Positions 7,114 to 16,548 are shown, counted from the first letter of the stretch. The stretch is DNA of 33,097 nucleotides from Candidatus Rokuibacteriota bacterium (GCA_003220595.1 QHSZ01000090.1:1-33097); one strand, 5' to 3'. The notes: generated by a model from the sequence alone, not told the origin. Made by a program: numbers and translations.

Positions 7114-8250
7114 ATGATCACGGTCCCAGCGCGCCGTGTAAAACAGTTCGGCGTCGAGTTCTATGAGGCCGGGCTCTCGGCCAAGGACATCGATCGGCTG
7201 GTGAAGTTCGAGGTCCTCGGGTACTCGGGCGGTCCGCGGAGCGAGGAGCCCAAGAAAAAGAGCCGCATGAGCGCGCGCTCGCGCGTGAACTGGGACATGC
7301 TCGAGAAACGGATCGGGGAGAGCGAGGCTGCCTATCAGCGGCCCGTCATCCGCCGGAAGATCGACGAGCTCGTGTCCTACTACCGGGAGTGCAAGGACGC
7401 GGCGACGCTGCCGGCCATCCCCGGCGCGGTGATCATCACCTCCGAGAAGCGCTTCACCTTCACCCCGGTCGCCGGCCACCACGACCTCGGGCTCCTGCAG
7501 ATCCCCGAGGAGCACGGCGTCCTGCGCGTGCTCGATGGCCAGCACCGCCTCCTCGCCCTCCACGCGCTCTCGCAGCAGGGCGAGCAGTTCGCCATCGACG
7601 TGCCGGCGGTCCTCTTCGACTCTCTCGACGCGCGCCAGATCGTCGAGCTGTTCGTGACGATCAACGCCAAGCACACGCGCCTCAACCCGTCGCACATCAT
7701 CAGCCTCGCGGGGCGCAAGCTCTACCCCGACCCGAACCAGGCGCTCGCGCACGACGTGATCCGCTCGCTGAACGAGGACGACACCTCCCCGCTCCACGGC
7801 GAGATCAAGATGCTCGGCACCGGGCGCGGGCGCGTGAGCCAGGCGCCGCTCGCCGAGGAGATCGTGGACTTCCTCGAGACCGTCGAGAAGCTCGGGAGCG
7901 GCGGCAAGATCCAGGAGATCCGCCAGGGCGCCAAGCGCTTCTTCCTCAACTACGTCAAGGCGCTCTCGACCACGTTCCCCGCGGCCTGGGCCGGCCGGAA
8001 GTACTCCATCAAGACGGGCGCCGCCCTCCGCGCCTTCATCCGGGCCGCACCCGACGTGATGGCGCGCGCGCGCGAGCTCCGGCGCGACCCGTTCGACCAC
8101 AACGCGATCCGCGAGGCCGTCAAGCCCTGGGGCGAGCGCCTGCGCGACCGGCGGTTCGAGACCGAGGGCGAGTGGAAGCTGAAGCTCGCCGGCGGCACGC
8201 GCGGGACGGTCGAGATCCTCACGCGCGAGCTGCGCGAAGCGCTGCGCTAG
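7114..8250 (+). CDS. DGQHR domain protein (DndB-like), orphan
   Basis: A 378-residue protein with the diagnostic motif LDGQHRLLAL at about 140-149 (Asp141-Gly-Gln-His-Arg145). It is followed by the FVTINAKHTRLNPS segment also typical of DGQHR/DndB-like proteins. DndB is the regulator of DNA phosphorothioation (dnd) operons, and other DGQHR proteins occur in defence or mobile contexts; the domain's biochemical activity is unsettled. Here no dndCDE, restriction or mobile gene is adjacent. The neighbours are an EamA permease and an ABC importer. A basic stretch EEPKKKSRMSARSR (about 44-57) could contact nucleic acid. The start at 7114 is fixed by the promoter so close upstream. A stand-alone regulatory or DNA-associated role is possible but not shown. 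Confidence 0.8.
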   Translation: MITVPARRVKQFGVEFYEAGLSAKDIDRLVKFEVLGYSGGPRSEEPKKKSRMSARSRVNWDMLEKRIGESEAAYQRPVIRRKIDELVSYYRECKDAATLPAIPGAVIITSEKRFTFTPVAGHHDLGLLQIPEEHGVLRVLDGQHRLLALHALSQQGEQFAIDVPAVLFDSLDARQIVELFVTINAKHTRLNPSHIISLAGRKLYPDPNQALAHDVIRSLNEDDTSPLHGEIKMLGTGRGRVSQAPLAEEIVDFLETVEKLGSGGKIQEIRQGAKRFFLNYVKALSTTFPAAWAGRKYSIKTGAALRAFIRAAPDVMARARELRRDPFDHNAIREAVKPWGERLRDRRFETEGEWKLKLAGGTRGTVEILTRELREALR

Positions 8251-8289
8251 CGTTCCGGGCCGGCGGCGGCTCGAACAGGAGCACGCGGC

Positions 8290-9291
8290 ATGAAGCGACT
8301 GATCGTGGCTGCCGTCCTCACCCTCTGCGCCGGCACCGTGGTGGCGCAGGGCGACGCCATCCGGAAGCCGCTGCCCGCGACGGTCAAGGCGAAGCTCGGC
8401 ATGCTCAACGTGCCGGCGCTGTCGCCGCTCTGGCTCCTGCCCGAGTACGCGGCCAAGTACAACATCCAGATCGAGACGGTGATGTTCCAGCGGTTCGCCG
8501 ACGCGCGGACCGCGCTCGCGTCGGGGGATCTGGACATCACCGCGTTCGGCCCCCAGGACATCACGCTGGCGGTCGCGCAGGGCGCCCAATCGCTCGTGGG
8601 CGTGGCCGGCGTGGGCTCGGGGAACGACTGCCTCGTCGTGCGGAAGGGTGAGGACATCCGCGACTGGAAGGATCTCGGCGCCAAGCGGATCGGCATCGGC
8701 GCGGGCTCGATCTCGTGGCTCAAGTTCGCCGCCTCGGTCCAGGAGCACGGCGTCGACTACGGCAAGCTGCAGATCACCAACATCGTGGGCGGCGGCGCCA
8801 ACTACCTCAAGGCGCTCCAGGGCCGGGAGATCGACGTCGCCGTGGTCTGGCAGCCGTTCTGCGCGCAGAGCATCGTCGACGGCTATGCGCAGTACCCGAC
8901 GCTCGACCACAACCGCTCGAAGACCGTGGGCGGCCTCATCTCCGTGCTGGCCGTGAACCGTGGCTTCATGGACCGGACCCCCGACGCGGTCCAGCGGCTC
9001 GTGGTCGCCTATGTGGACGTGCTCACGTACGCCCAGGCCAATCCGCAGCGCTGGTCGAAGATCTACGCCGAGAAGGCAGGCCTCCCTGAGGCGGTCGCCG
9101 CCGAATCGATCCGCATCACCCGCCTCGACGCGACGCTCCCGCTCGCCTCGATCACGCGCATCTCGAAGTTCCTCTCCGACAACGGCGTCATCGCGCGCGA
9201 CGTCTCCGGCGAGATCGCGCGGCACTACACGTATGCGTTCCTGAGCCAGGCGACCGGCAAGTCGGCCGCGGAGCTGGGCCAGAACCAGTAG
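8290..9291 (+). CDS. ABC importer substrate-binding protein (NrtA/SsuA/TauA type)
   Basis: A 333-residue secreted protein with a signal peptide (MKR, hydrophobic 4-15, cleavage near VVAQG at 17-21). It has the periplasmic binding protein type II fold of the nitrate/sulfonate/taurine/NMT1 group. Typical segments are SPLWLLPEYAAKYNIQIE, the GDLDITAFGPQD ligand-loop region and LKALQGREIDVAVVWQP. AGGAG at 8277-8281 precedes the ATG. It is followed by its permease (9303) and ATPase (10087), making a complete importer. The ligand is unknown; members of this family take up nitrate, sulfonates, taurine, pyrimidine precursors or aromatic acids. Confidence 0.88.
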   Translation: MKRLIVAAVLTLCAGTVVAQGDAIRKPLPATVKAKLGMLNVPALSPLWLLPEYAAKYNIQIETVMFQRFADARTALASGDLDITAFGPQDITLAVAQGAQSLVGVAGVGSGNDCLVVRKGEDIRDWKDLGAKRIGIGAGSISWLKFAASVQEHGVDYGKLQITNIVGGGANYLKALQGREIDVAVVWQPFCAQSIVDGYAQYPTLDHNRSKTVGGLISVLAVNRGFMDRTPDAVQRLVVAYVDVLTYAQANPQRWSKIYAEKAGLPEAVAAESIRITRLDATLPLASITRISKFLSDNGVIARDVSGEIARHYTYAFLSQATGKSAAELGQNQ

Positions 9292-9302
9292 GCGGGTCGG
9301 CG

Positions 9303-10094
9303 GTGCCGCGACGCGGTCCCTGGTTCGTCCTGCTCCCGCTCGCGCTGCTCTTCCTCTGGCACGCCGCGGTCACGCGCCAGTGGGTCGCGCCCGGGATCAT
9401 CCCGGCGCCCTCGCAGGTCGCCGAATCCTGGTACCGGTGGATCTTCGGCGCCGCGGGCACGAGCCTCTCGCCCTACTCGGGCACCTGGCTGGCCAACGTG
9501 CTCTACTCGTCGCGCCGCGTGCTCCAGGGCTTCCTCATCGCCGCGGCGCTCGGGATCCCGCTCGGCCTCTTCATCGGGTGGAACCGTCTCGTGTCGAACC
9601 TGGTCGATCCTTCGATCCAGCTCCTCCGGCCCGTCCCGATCACGGCCTGGCTGCCGTTCTCCATCGCCGTCTTCGGCATCTACGACACGGGCGCGCTCTT
9701 CCTCATCGGGCTCGGGGCCTTTTATCCGATCGTCGTGAACACGACCCACGGCGTGCGGGACACGAATCTCTTGCTGCTGCGCGCCGCCCGCATGCTGGGT
9801 GCCAGCGAGACCACGATTCTCGGCAAGGTCGTCTTCCCGTCGGCGCTGCCGTCGATCTTCACCGGCCTGCGCCTGGGCATCGGCGTCGCGTGGACGGCCG
9901 TGATCGTCGCCGAGATGATCGCGGTGAAGTCCGGGCTCGGCTATGTCCTCTGGGACGCCTATTACGTCGGCCGGATGGACATCTGCGTCGCGACGATGTG
10001 CTCGGTGGGGATGCTCGGCTTCCTGTCGGACCGGCTCATCCACGGGGCCTCGCGCATCCTCCTGCGCTGGCGGGCTCTCGAGGCTCATGGCTGA
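9303..10094 (+). CDS. ABC importer permease (SsuC/TauC/NrtB type)
   Basis: A 263-residue BPD-type inner membrane permease with about six membrane segments. The coupling EAA-type loop is at about 161-192 (AARMLGASETTILGKVVFPS and the Leu-Pro after it) and docks to the ATPase. It starts with GTG 11 bases after the binding-protein stop and overlaps the start of the ATPase gene by eight bases, so the three genes are one operon. The substrate is the same unknown ligand as for the binding protein. Confidence 0.88.
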   Translation: MPRRGPWFVLLPLALLFLWHAAVTRQWVAPGIIPAPSQVAESWYRWIFGAAGTSLSPYSGTWLANVLYSSRRVLQGFLIAAALGIPLGLFIGWNRLVSNLVDPSIQLLRPVPITAWLPFSIAVFGIYDTGALFLIGLGAFYPIVVNTTHGVRDTNLLLLRAARMLGASETTILGKVVFPSALPSIFTGLRLGIGVAWTAVIVAEMIAVKSGLGYVLWDAYYVGRMDICVATMCSVGMLGFLSDRLIHGASRILLRWRALEAHG

Positions 10095-10887
10095 GGCGCG
10101 GGGCCCGTCGATCCAGCTCCGCGACGTGTGGAAGGACTTCGTCAAGCGCGGGCGCCGCGTGGAGGCGCTGCAGGCGATCGAGGTCGCCGTCGAGGTGAAC
10201 GAGTTCGCCGCCCTGCTCGGGCCCTCGGGCTGCGGCAAGTCCACGCTCCTCAACATGGTGGCGGGCTTCGACCGCCCCACGCGCGGCGAGGTCCTCGTGA
10301 ACGGCGTGCGCGTCGAGCGTCCAGACCCGAGCCGCGCGGTCGTCTTCCAGGAGCCCGCGCTCTTCCCCTGGTACACCGTGCTCGACAACATCACCTTCGG
10401 CCCCAAGACGCGGGGCCTCCGGCCCGCGGCCTACCAGCCGCGGGTGGACGCGCTGCTCGAGCAGGTCGGCCTGGAGGGCTTCGAGTCCCACTACCCGGCG
10501 GAGCTGTCCGGCGGGATGAAGCAGCGGGTGGGCATCGCGCGCGTGCTCGTGATGGAGCCCCAGGTGCTGCTGATGGACGAGCCCTTCGGAAGCCTCGATG
10601 CGCAGACGCGCCTCGTGATGCAGGAGCTCCTGCTGTCCGTGTGGGAGCGCCACCACCAGACGGTGCTCTTCGTCACGCACGACGTGGAGGAGGCGCTCCT
10701 CCTCGCGGACAGCGTCTCGGTGATGACCGCCCGCCCCGGCCGGATCAAGAAGCGCATCAGCGTCGAGCTGCCGCGGCCCCGCGCGCTCGAGCTGACGACG
10801 TCGGCGGCGTTCAACGACCTCAAGCGCGAGGTGCTGTCGCTGATCCGCGAGGAGAGCCGGCGGGCCGCGGCCCAGAGCGGTGGCTAG
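10087..10887 (+). CDS. ABC importer ATP-binding protein (SsuB/TauB/NrtD type)
   Basis: A 266-residue ATPase with Walker A GPSGCGKS (45-52), Q-loop Gln88 in VFQEPALFPW, signature LSGGMKQR (140-147), Walker B LLMDEP (161-166), D-loop SLD and switch His198 in VTHDVEEA. FQEPALFPW and the THDVEEALLLADS pattern are typical of the nitrate/taurine/sulfonate subfamily. The ATG at 10087 lies inside the end of the permease gene; longer frames upstream are permease shadow. Its stop overlaps the stop of the convergent CoA-transferase gene (10884-10887). Confidence 0.92.
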   Translation: MAEARGPSIQLRDVWKDFVKRGRRVEALQAIEVAVEVNEFAALLGPSGCGKSTLLNMVAGFDRPTRGEVLVNGVRVERPDPSRAVVFQEPALFPWYTVLDNITFGPKTRGLRPAAYQPRVDALLEQVGLEGFESHYPAELSGGMKQRVGIARVLVMEPQVLLMDEPFGSLDAQTRLVMQELLLSVWERHHQTVLFVTHDVEEALLLADSVSVMTARPGRIKKRISVELPRPRALELTTSAAFNDLKREVLSLIREESRRAAAQSGG

Positions 10888-12050
10888 ACGGCGCCGTCCT
10901 TCCTGAGCCCCGTGATCTCCTCGGGCGTGTAGCCGAGCTCGCGCAGGATCTCGTCGGTGTGCTGGCCGTGCGTGGGCGCGGGCCGGCGGATCGCGCCAGG
11001 CGTGCGCGAGAGCACGGCCGGGAGCCCCTGCACCTTCATCTCGCCGCGCTCGGGGTGGCGCACCGTCTGCGCCATGCCGAGATGCCGGATCTGCGGGTCC
11101 TCGAACACCTGCCTGACGTCGTAGATCGGCCCCGACGGCACGCCCGCCTTGTTCAGCGCCTCGATCCACTCGGCGCTCGTCTTCTTCACCAGGACCCGGT
11201 CGAGCTCGGCGTTCAGCTGCTTGCGATTCTTCGAGCGGTCGTGGATCGTCTTGAACCGCGGGTCGTCGACCAGCTCGGGCGCGCCGAGGGCGGTGCAGAG
11301 CCGCCGGTACATCGTCTGGCCCGACGCGGCGATGTTGATGTGGCCGTCGGCGGTGGTGAAGACGCCGGTGGGGATGCCCGTGGGGTGATCGTTGCCCGCC
11401 TGGGGCGGGATCTCGCCGTCGATCAGCCAGCGCGCCGCCTGGAAGTCGAGCATCGTCACCATCGCCTGCAAGAGCGACGTGTGCACCCACTGTCCCTTGC
11501 CCGACCGCTCGCGCTCGAGCAGCGCCACCAGGATGCCCTCGGCGAGGTACATCCCGGCCGTAAGGTCCGCGACGGGAATGCCGACGCGGACGGGCCCCTG
11601 CCCCGGCAGGCCGGTGATGGACATGAGCCCGCCCATCCCCTGCGCGATCTGGTCGTAGCCCGGTCGATCGGCGTACGGGCCCGTCTGGCCGAAGCCCGAG
11701 ATGGAGCCGTAGACCAGCCGTGGGTTGATCCGGCTGAGCGTCTCGTAGTCGATGCCGAGGCGCTTCTTCACGTCCGGGCGGAAGTTCTCGACGACCACGT
11801 CGGCACGCGCGACGAGCTTCTTGAGGATCTCGAGGCCACGCGGATGCTTCAGGTCGAGCGTCAGCGCGCGCTTGTTCCGGTGGAGGTTCAGGAAGTCGAA
11901 GCCGAGCGCGGTGGAGTCGCCCTCCATCTCCTCGCGCGCCTCCACCTTGATGACGTTGGCGCCCATGTCGGCGAGGCGGCGCACCGCGGTCGGGCCCGAG
12001 CGGGCGCGCGTGAGATCGACGACGGTCAGGTGTTCGAGTGGTAGGGGCAT
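10884..12050 (-). CDS. Family III (CaiB/BaiF) acyl-CoA transferase
   Basis: A 388-residue CoA-transferase of the Frc/CaiB/BaiF family, which moves CoA between carboxylic acids through an aspartyl-CoA anhydride. The catalytic Asp is Asp162 in GIPVADLTAGMYLAEG. VVDLTR near the N-terminus, ENFRPDVKKRLGIDYE and GFGQTGPYADRPGYD are family landmarks. I chose the ATG at 12048-12050 because GGAGG lies seven bases upstream and MPLPLEHLTVVDLT is the normal family start. A GTG at 12069-12071 overlapping the greA stop (GTGA) would add seven residues and is the alternative. The acyl substrate is unknown. It follows greA on the same strand and converges with the ABC importer. Confidence 0.88.
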   Translation of the reverse strand: MPLPLEHLTVVDLTRARSGPTAVRRLADMGANVIKVEAREEMEGDSTALGFDFLNLHRNKRALTLDLKHPRGLEILKKLVARADVVVENFRPDVKKRLGIDYETLSRINPRLVYGSISGFGQTGPYADRPGYDQIAQGMGGLMSITGLPGQGPVRVGIPVADLTAGMYLAEGILVALLERERSGKGQWVHTSLLQAMVTMLDFQAARWLIDGEIPPQAGNDHPTGIPTGVFTTADGHINIAASGQTMYRRLCTALGAPELVDDPRFKTIHDRSKNRKQLNAELDRVLVKKTSAEWIEALNKAGVPSGPIYDVRQVFEDPQIRHLGMAQTVRHPERGEMKVQGLPAVLSRTPGAIRRPAPTHGQHTDEILRELGYTPEEITGLRKDGAV

Positions 12051-12067
12051 CGATGGGCCTCCGGGAC

Positions 12068-12547
12068 TCACTCCCAGGGAAAATTCGCCTTGAGGATCGC
12101 GAACGTCTTCGTCCCGCCCGGCAGCTGCGCCGTCACGGTATCGCCGACCTTCTTGCCGATCAGCGTGCGGGCGAGCGGGGCCAGGACCGAGATGCGGCCG
12201 CGGGTGGGGTCGGTCTCGTCGGAGCCGACGATCTGGTACCTGACTTCCTTGCGGGCCTCGTCCTCGAGCAGGACGGTGGACCCGAAGGTGACGCGGTCGC
12301 CGGAGGTCGGCGGCTCGATGACCTCCGCGGCACCGACCTTCGCCTCGAGGTCCGCGATGCGGCCCTCGATGAAGCTCTGCTTCTCCCGCGCCGCGTGGTA
12401 CTCCGCGTTCTCGGAGAGGTCCCCGTGCGCCCGCGCCTCCGCGATCGCCTTCGTGATCGCATGGCGCTCGACGCGCTTCAGGTGCTCGAGCTCGTCCTTG
12501 AGCTTCTCGTAGCCGGGGCGGGTCATCGGCGTCCGCGGAACCGACAT
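12068..12547 (-). CDS. greA: Transcription elongation factor GreA
   Basis: GreA rescues backtracked RNA polymerase by stimulating transcript cleavage. The 159-residue product has the N-terminal coiled coil with the acidic tip [10 protein letters not shown] (Asp43 and Glu46 are the catalytic pair). The C-terminal FKBP-like domain ends [23 protein letters not shown] just upstream of the ATG at 12547 is the ribosome-binding site; a second ATG seven codons in ([13 protein letters not shown]) matches the usual GreA start and could also be used. The gene lies 27 bases after ppiD and its stop touches the CoA-transferase start region. Confidence 0.95.
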   Translation of the reverse strand: MSVPRTPMTRPGYEKLKDELEHLKRVERHAITKAIAEARAHGDLSENAEYHAAREKQSFIEGRIADLEAKVGAAEVIEPPTSGDRVTFGSTVLLEDEARKEVRYQIVGSDETDPTRGRISVLAPLARTLIGKKVGDTVTAQLPGGTKTFAILKANFPWE

Positions 12548-12574
12548 GACCCCTCTAACTTAACACGCGGCGAA

Positions 12575-14470
12575 TCATCCCACGCGCGGCCGGATCCGGC
12601 TCGAGACGTCCACCTTCGAGCCGGCACGAGCGCCGGCGAGCCACGACTCCCACGCCTGGCTCTGCTTCTGCGCGAGCACCTCGCCCGTGAACTTCTCGCG
12701 CTCGGCCTGGAATCCGCTCATGTCCGCCCCCGCGTGCTCGAGGACCTTCAGCACGTAGTAGCCCTGCGCCGTCTTGACGGGCGCCGTGATCCCGCCCACG
12801 GCCGTCTGGAGGGCTTCCACCATCGCGTCCCCGGGCAGCTTGTCCGCGGGCTTCGCGCGCGAGAACCGCGGCGTCTCGCCGGTGTGTGCGCCGGCCTTCT
12901 TCGCCGCGGCGGCGAAGTCGGCCTTCGCGTCGGCGGCGAGCTGCCGGGCGCGCTCGAGCCCCACCGCCTCGGCCTTCTGGCGCTTGACGGACGTCGCGAC
13001 CGCGTCGCGGATCTCGGCGAGCGGCGGCACGCCCGCCGGAAGCGCGGCGAGAGATTTCAGGATGACGAGGCCCGCCGGCGTCCGCACGGGGGGCGAGACG
13101 CCGCCGAGCGCCAGCGTGAACGCGGCCTCGGCGAGGGGGTCCCCGCCGCCGGCCGCGGCGGCCCCCGCCGCGCGCGCGAGCGTCGACTCGGCGGCCGTGA
13201 GACCGAGCCCCTTGGCCTCGGCCATGAAGTCCTTGGCGGCCTGGAGCTGCGGGCGGACCTCTCCGACTCTCGCCGTCATGGCCCGGTCGGCAGCCTCCAG
13301 CTGGAGCCGGTCGCGGATCGGCGCCACGACGTCCTTGAGGGGCTTTCGACCGCCCTCCTTGACGTCGAGCACCTTGATCGCGTGAAAGCCGAACGGCGAC
13401 CGCACGGGCTCGGGCGAGACCTCGCCCTTCTTCAGCGCGAAGGCCGCGCGCTCGAACTCCGGCACCATCTCGCCCTGGCCGACGAACCCGAGGTCGCCGC
13501 CCTTGGGCGCCGAGCCCGGGTCCTCGGACGCCTCCTTCGCGAGCTTGGCGAAGTCCTCGCCCGCCTTCGCGCGGCGGATGACGTCCGCCGCCTTCGCGCG
13601 CGCCTTGTCCTCGGCCGCGCTCCCACCCGTCTCGGCGACGCGCGCCAGCACGTGCGCGACGCGCGCCTGCCGGGGCGCGTCGAATTCCTTCGCGTGCTCC
13701 GTGTAGTACGCCTGCACGTCGGCGTCGGGCACGGGCTTGAGGAAGTCCCGCTGCGCGAGCGTGACGTACTGCACCCGCCGGCGCTCCGGCTGGCGGAACT
13801 CGTCGGGGTGCGCGGCGAGGTGGGCCGTCAGCTCCTGCTCGCTCGCCGTCGTCGCCGCGAGGATGGGTGGAAGCTCGACGAGCGCCCATGCCGCGCGAAC
13901 CCCCTCGTGGCGGAACGCGTACGCCTGCTCGACCTCGGCCGGCGCCACCTTCACGCCGTTCCGGATCGCGCTCTCCACCTTGGCGCGCGTCAGCTCGCGC
14001 CGAACCTCGGCCTCGAAGCTCGTGGCGCTCGTGCCGCGCCGTCGCAGGAACTCCTGATAGCGCCGGAGGACGAAGCGGCCGCCCTCCTGGAAGGCCGGCA
14101 CCGCGTGGATCTGCGCGTTCAGTTCCTCGTCCGAGACGAGGAGCCCCTCGCGCCGCGCGCGCTGGACGATCAGCGTCTCCTGGACGAGATCGTTGACGAC
14201 CTGCTGCGGGAGGCCGAGCCGCTCGGCGAGCTCCGACGAGAAGCGGTCGCGGTACATCTGCGCGTAGGCGTCCATGTACGTCTGGTAGCGGTGCTGGAAG
14301 CGGTCGAAGGGAATGGTCTCGCCGTTGACCGTGGCGACCGCGTCGCCCGCGGGGCCCTCGCCGCTCATGCCCCTGGTGCCGAAGATGAACAGCGAGCCGA
14401 TGAAGGCCGCGACCACCAGGAGCAGGCCGACCTGCAAGGACTTTCGGTACCGGCGCATCACGGTGAGCAT
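12575..14470 (-). CDS. ppiD: SurA_N / parvulin-type peptidylprolyl isomerase, PpiD-like membrane foldase
   Basis: A 631-residue protein, close to E. coli PpiD (623). It has a cytoplasmic basic start (MRRYRK), one membrane anchor at about 12-30 and a SurA_N-like helical chaperone region at about 45-200. A parvulin domain follows at about 268-368 ([30 protein letters not shown] and the final [10 protein letters not shown] strand). A second, degenerate parvulin-like segment lies near the C-terminus ([13 protein letters not shown]). It probably helps fold proteins leaving the Sec translocon. The start at 14470 lies ten bases after the trmI stop codon begins; upstream in-frame sequence is trmI shadow. 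It sits in an MFS-trmI-ppiD-greA run. Confidence 0.88.
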   Translation of the reverse strand: MLTVMRRYRKSLQVGLLLVVAAFIGSLFIFGTRGMSGEGPAGDAVATVNGETIPFDRFQHRYQTYMDAYAQMYRDRFSSELAERLGLPQQVVNDLVQETLIVQRARREGLLVSDEELNAQIHAVPAFQEGGRFVLRRYQEFLRRRGTSATSFEAEVRRELTRAKVESAIRNGVKVAPAEVEQAYAFRHEGVRAAWALVELPPILAATTASEQELTAHLAAHPDEFRQPERRRVQYVTLAQRDFLKPVPDADVQAYYTEHAKEFDAPRQARVAHVLARVAETGGSAAEDKARAKAADVIRRAKAGEDFAKLAKEASEDPGSAPKGGDLGFVGQGEMVPEFERAAFALKKGEVSPEPVRSPFGFHAIKVLDVKEGGRKPLKDVVAPIRDRLQLEAADRAMTARVGEVRPQLQAAKDFMAEAKGLGLTAAESTLARAAGAAAAGGGDPLAEAAFTLALGGVSPPVRTPAGLVILKSLAALPAGVPPLAEIRDAVATSVKRQKAEAVGLERARQLAADAKADFAAAAKKAGAHTGETPRFSRAKPADKLPGDAMVEALQTAVGGITAPVKTAQGYYVLKVLEHAGADMSGFQAEREKFTGEVLAQKQSQAWESWLAGARAGSKVDVSSRIRPRVG

Positions 14471-14477
14471 CGGCGCC

Positions 14478-15314
14478 CTACGCGTCGGGGTCGAGCGGAC
14501 GCGCGGCGGGCGGGGGCCCGCCCTCCTCCGGCACCACGCGCCGCGCGGTCGTGATGAACCCGGTGTGCGCGACCATCCGGTGGAACGGCCGGACTGACTG
14601 GCCCTCGATGTTCCAGGGCCGGTAGAGCGTCTCGAACGTCTCCACGAGCGCCCAGTGCCTGTCGTGCTGGAGCGCCTCGGCGATCTGGTGGGACTGGATG
14701 ATCGTCGGCACATAGCAGAGAAAGATCCCGCCCGGACGGAGCACGGCGGCGACCGGCTTCACGAGCTTCCACGGCTCGGGCAGGTCGAGGAGCACGCGGT
14801 CCGCGGGCGGCTCCTCCGGGAGCCCGTCCTCGACGGGGCGGAGCCGCACCGCGAGGTTCGTCACCTCGCCGAGGCGCATGTGGATGTTGGCCACGGCCCG
14901 CCGCGCGAACTCGTCGCGCTGCTCGTAGGTGATGACGCGCCCGTCGGGCCCGACCGCGCGCAGGAGGGCGAGCGTGAGCGCGCCCGAGCCCGTGCCCGCC
15001 TCGATGACGCGGCAGCCCGGGTAGATGTCGGCCCAGAACAGGATCATCGCCAGGTCCTTGGGGTAGATGACCTGCGCACCGCGGGGCATGTCGAGCACGT
15101 ACTCGCCGAGCGTGGGGCGGAACGCGAGATAGCGGAGGCCCAGCGAGGACCGCACCCAGGTGCCCTCGGGCTGGCCGATGATCGCGTCGTGCGCGATCCA
15201 GCCGCGGTCGGAGTGGAACGCCTCCGACTTCCGCAGGAAGATCAGGTGGCGCTTGCCGCGCTGATCGATGAGCAGGACCTGCTCACCGTCCTGGAACGCG
15301 CTGCCCTCGTTCAC
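14478..15314 (-). CDS. trmI: tRNA (adenine-N1)-methyltransferase, TrmI family
   Basis: TrmI uses SAM to make m1A58 in the T-loop of tRNA. The 278-residue product has the small N-terminal beta domain ([19 protein letters not shown]), then [21 protein letters not shown] typical of the GCD14/TrmI family. SAM motif I is [16 protein letters not shown] (about 103-118), and the [11 protein letters not shown] motif carries the catalytic Asp. The start is a GTG (15312-15314) overlapping the MFS stop (GTGA). The C-terminal tail is proline-rich. Confidence 0.9.
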   Translation of the reverse strand: MNEGSAFQDGEQVLLIDQRGKRHLIFLRKSEAFHSDRGWIAHDAIIGQPEGTWVRSSLGLRYLAFRPTLGEYVLDMPRGAQVIYPKDLAMILFWADIYPGCRVIEAGTGSGALTLALLRAVGPDGRVITYEQRDEFARRAVANIHMRLGEVTNLAVRLRPVEDGLPEEPPADRVLLDLPEPWKLVKPVAAVLRPGGIFLCYVPTIIQSHQIAEALQHDRHWALVETFETLYRPWNIEGQSVRPFHRMVAHTGFITTARRVVPEEGGPPPAARPLDPDA

Positions 15315-16519
15315 TGGATCTCTTTGTCTCGTGGCGTCGGCAGGAAGCGCGCGGTCGCGAACCCGGCGAGCGGCATGAGCGCGCTCAGTGTGAGCGCCGT
15401 CGCCAGGCCCCAGTGGTCGGCGACCCAACCGAGCGCCGTCACGCCGAGACCGCCCGCACCGATCGCGAAGCCGACGATGAGCCCCGACGCCATGCCGGCG
15501 TTGCGCGGCAGGTAGGCCTGGCCGAGGACGACCGAGACGGAGAAGCTCGACGTGAGCACGGCGCCGTAGAGGCCGAGCACGACGAAGGCGAGGACGCCGT
15601 CCGTGTGGAGGAACAGGAGCCCGAACGGAATCGCCGCGAGGAACACCCACTGCATGAAGGGGCGCGGCCCCCAGCGGTCGGCGAGCGGGCCCGCGACCAC
15701 CGTGCCGAGCGCGCCCGCGCCGAGGAAGACGAAGAGCAGCGTGCCGACGAGGTGCGGATCCGCCTTGAGGTCGTCCACGTAGTAGAAGGGCACGAACGTC
15801 GTGAAGCCGAGCGTCGCCCACGAGCGGACCGCCACGATGAGGATCAGGAGCGCCATCGCCGCCGGCATGTTGACCCCGCGGTCGGCCACGGCCGCCGCCG
15901 CGCGCGCGGGCGCCGCCGCGCGATTGATGTGCGGGAGCATCATGAGAATGAGCGCGCCGACGATCAGGGTCGGCACGAGCATGCCGAGCGTGCCGGCGAG
16001 CGAGAGTGAGGTGACGAGGGCCGTGGCGAGGGGCGGTCCGAGGGCGAGGCCGACGTTGCCGCCGAGCGAGAACCACGAGAGGGCCGTGGCCTTGCGGTCG
16101 CCGGCGACGCCCGTCGCGGTCTTGTAGCCCTCGGGGTGCCACGAGGCGACGCCGAGCCCCATGACGAGCACGAGGCCCAGCACCGTGAGGTACCCGGGCG
16201 CGACGCCGACCAGCGCCAGGCCCGCGCCCGAGAGGAACACCGACGCCGGCAGGATCCAGCGCCGCGCGAGCTGGTCGGAGAAATATCCGAAGAGCGGCTG
16301 GATCAGCGACGAGGCCAGGTTGCCGACGAGCACGATCGTCGCCGCCTGCGCGTAGCTCCAGCCGTGCGCCGTCCTCAAGAACGGCAGCACCGCCGGGATC
16401 GCGCCCTGGTTGAGGTCGATCACGAGATGGCCGAGGGCCAGGAGCGCGATGAGTCGCGTGTGGGGCCGGACGCGATCGAGACGCTCGGCGAACGCGGTGG
16501 CGGCCGACGAATCAGCCAT
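15311..16519 (-). CDS. MFS transporter (fosmidomycin-resistance Fsr-like)
   Basis: A 402-residue major facilitator protein with about 12 hydrophobic segments. Features include LALGHLVIDLNQGAIPAVLPFL in helix 1, FGYFSDQLARRW (the loop 2-3 signature in Fsr form) and GLGVASWHPEGYKTATG, a hallmark of Fsr-like exporters. It probably exports a small molecule by proton antiport; the substrate is unknown. The ATG at 16517-16519 has no Shine-Dalgarno sequence and lies 29 bases from the divergent VOC gene start. TACCAT (minus, 16534-16529) sits nine bases upstream as a possible -10. Confidence 0.87.
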   Translation of the reverse strand: MADSSAATAFAERLDRVRPHTRLIALLALGHLVIDLNQGAIPAVLPFLRTAHGWSYAQAATIVLVGNLASSLIQPLFGYFSDQLARRWILPASVFLSGAGLALVGVAPGYLTVLGLVLVMGLGVASWHPEGYKTATGVAGDRKATALSWFSLGGNVGLALGPPLATALVTSLSLAGTLGMLVPTLIVGALILMMLPHINRAAAPARAAAAVADRGVNMPAAMALLILIVAVRSWATLGFTTFVPFYYVDDLKADPHLVGTLLFVFLGAGALGTVVAGPLADRWGPRPFMQWVFLAAIPFGLLFLHTDGVLAFVVLGLYGAVLTSSFSVSVVLGQAYLPRNAGMASGLIVGFAIGAGGLGVTALGWVADHWGLATALTLSALMPLAGFATARFLPTPRDKEIQ

Positions 16520-16528
16520 GACGTGCCA

Positions 16529-16538
16529 ATGGTACACT
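16529..16538. promoter_or_regulatory. Overlapping divergent -10 elements between MFS and VOC genes
   Basis: The 29-base gap between the start codons at 16519 (minus) and 16549 (plus) contains TGGTACACT on the plus strand (extended -10, hexamer 16533-16538, ten bases before GTG). TACCAT lies on the minus strand (16534-16529, nine bases before ATG). Neither gene has a Shine-Dalgarno sequence and no clear -35 is visible. Both transcripts would start at or next to the start codon. Confidence 0.45.
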
Positions 16539-16548
16539 ACTCGTCGCG

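Noticed and set aside
7114-8250. Part of a DNA phosphorothioation (dnd) or other defence island
   Set aside because: All neighbours on both sides are transport and metabolic genes; no dnd, nuclease, toxin or mobile gene is present in the window.
7072-9225. Minus-strand open frame of about 717 codons
   Set aside because: It lies opposite the DGQHR protein and the ABC binding protein, both with strong family motifs; its translation is low-complexity charged sequence typical of an antisense shadow.
12051-12071. GTG start of the CoA-transferase at 12071
   Set aside because: It would give a GTGA overlap with greA, but the GGAGG at seven bases from the ATG at 12050 and the normal family N-terminus favour the ATG. 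It is kept as an alternative.
12038-14554. Very long plus-strand open frame (about 840 codons) opposite ppiD and trmI
   Set aside because: It is an antisense shadow caused by GC-rich third positions. Its translation is Arg/Ala/Leu/Glu/Asp-rich with no domain pattern, while the minus strand encodes clear PpiD and TrmI.
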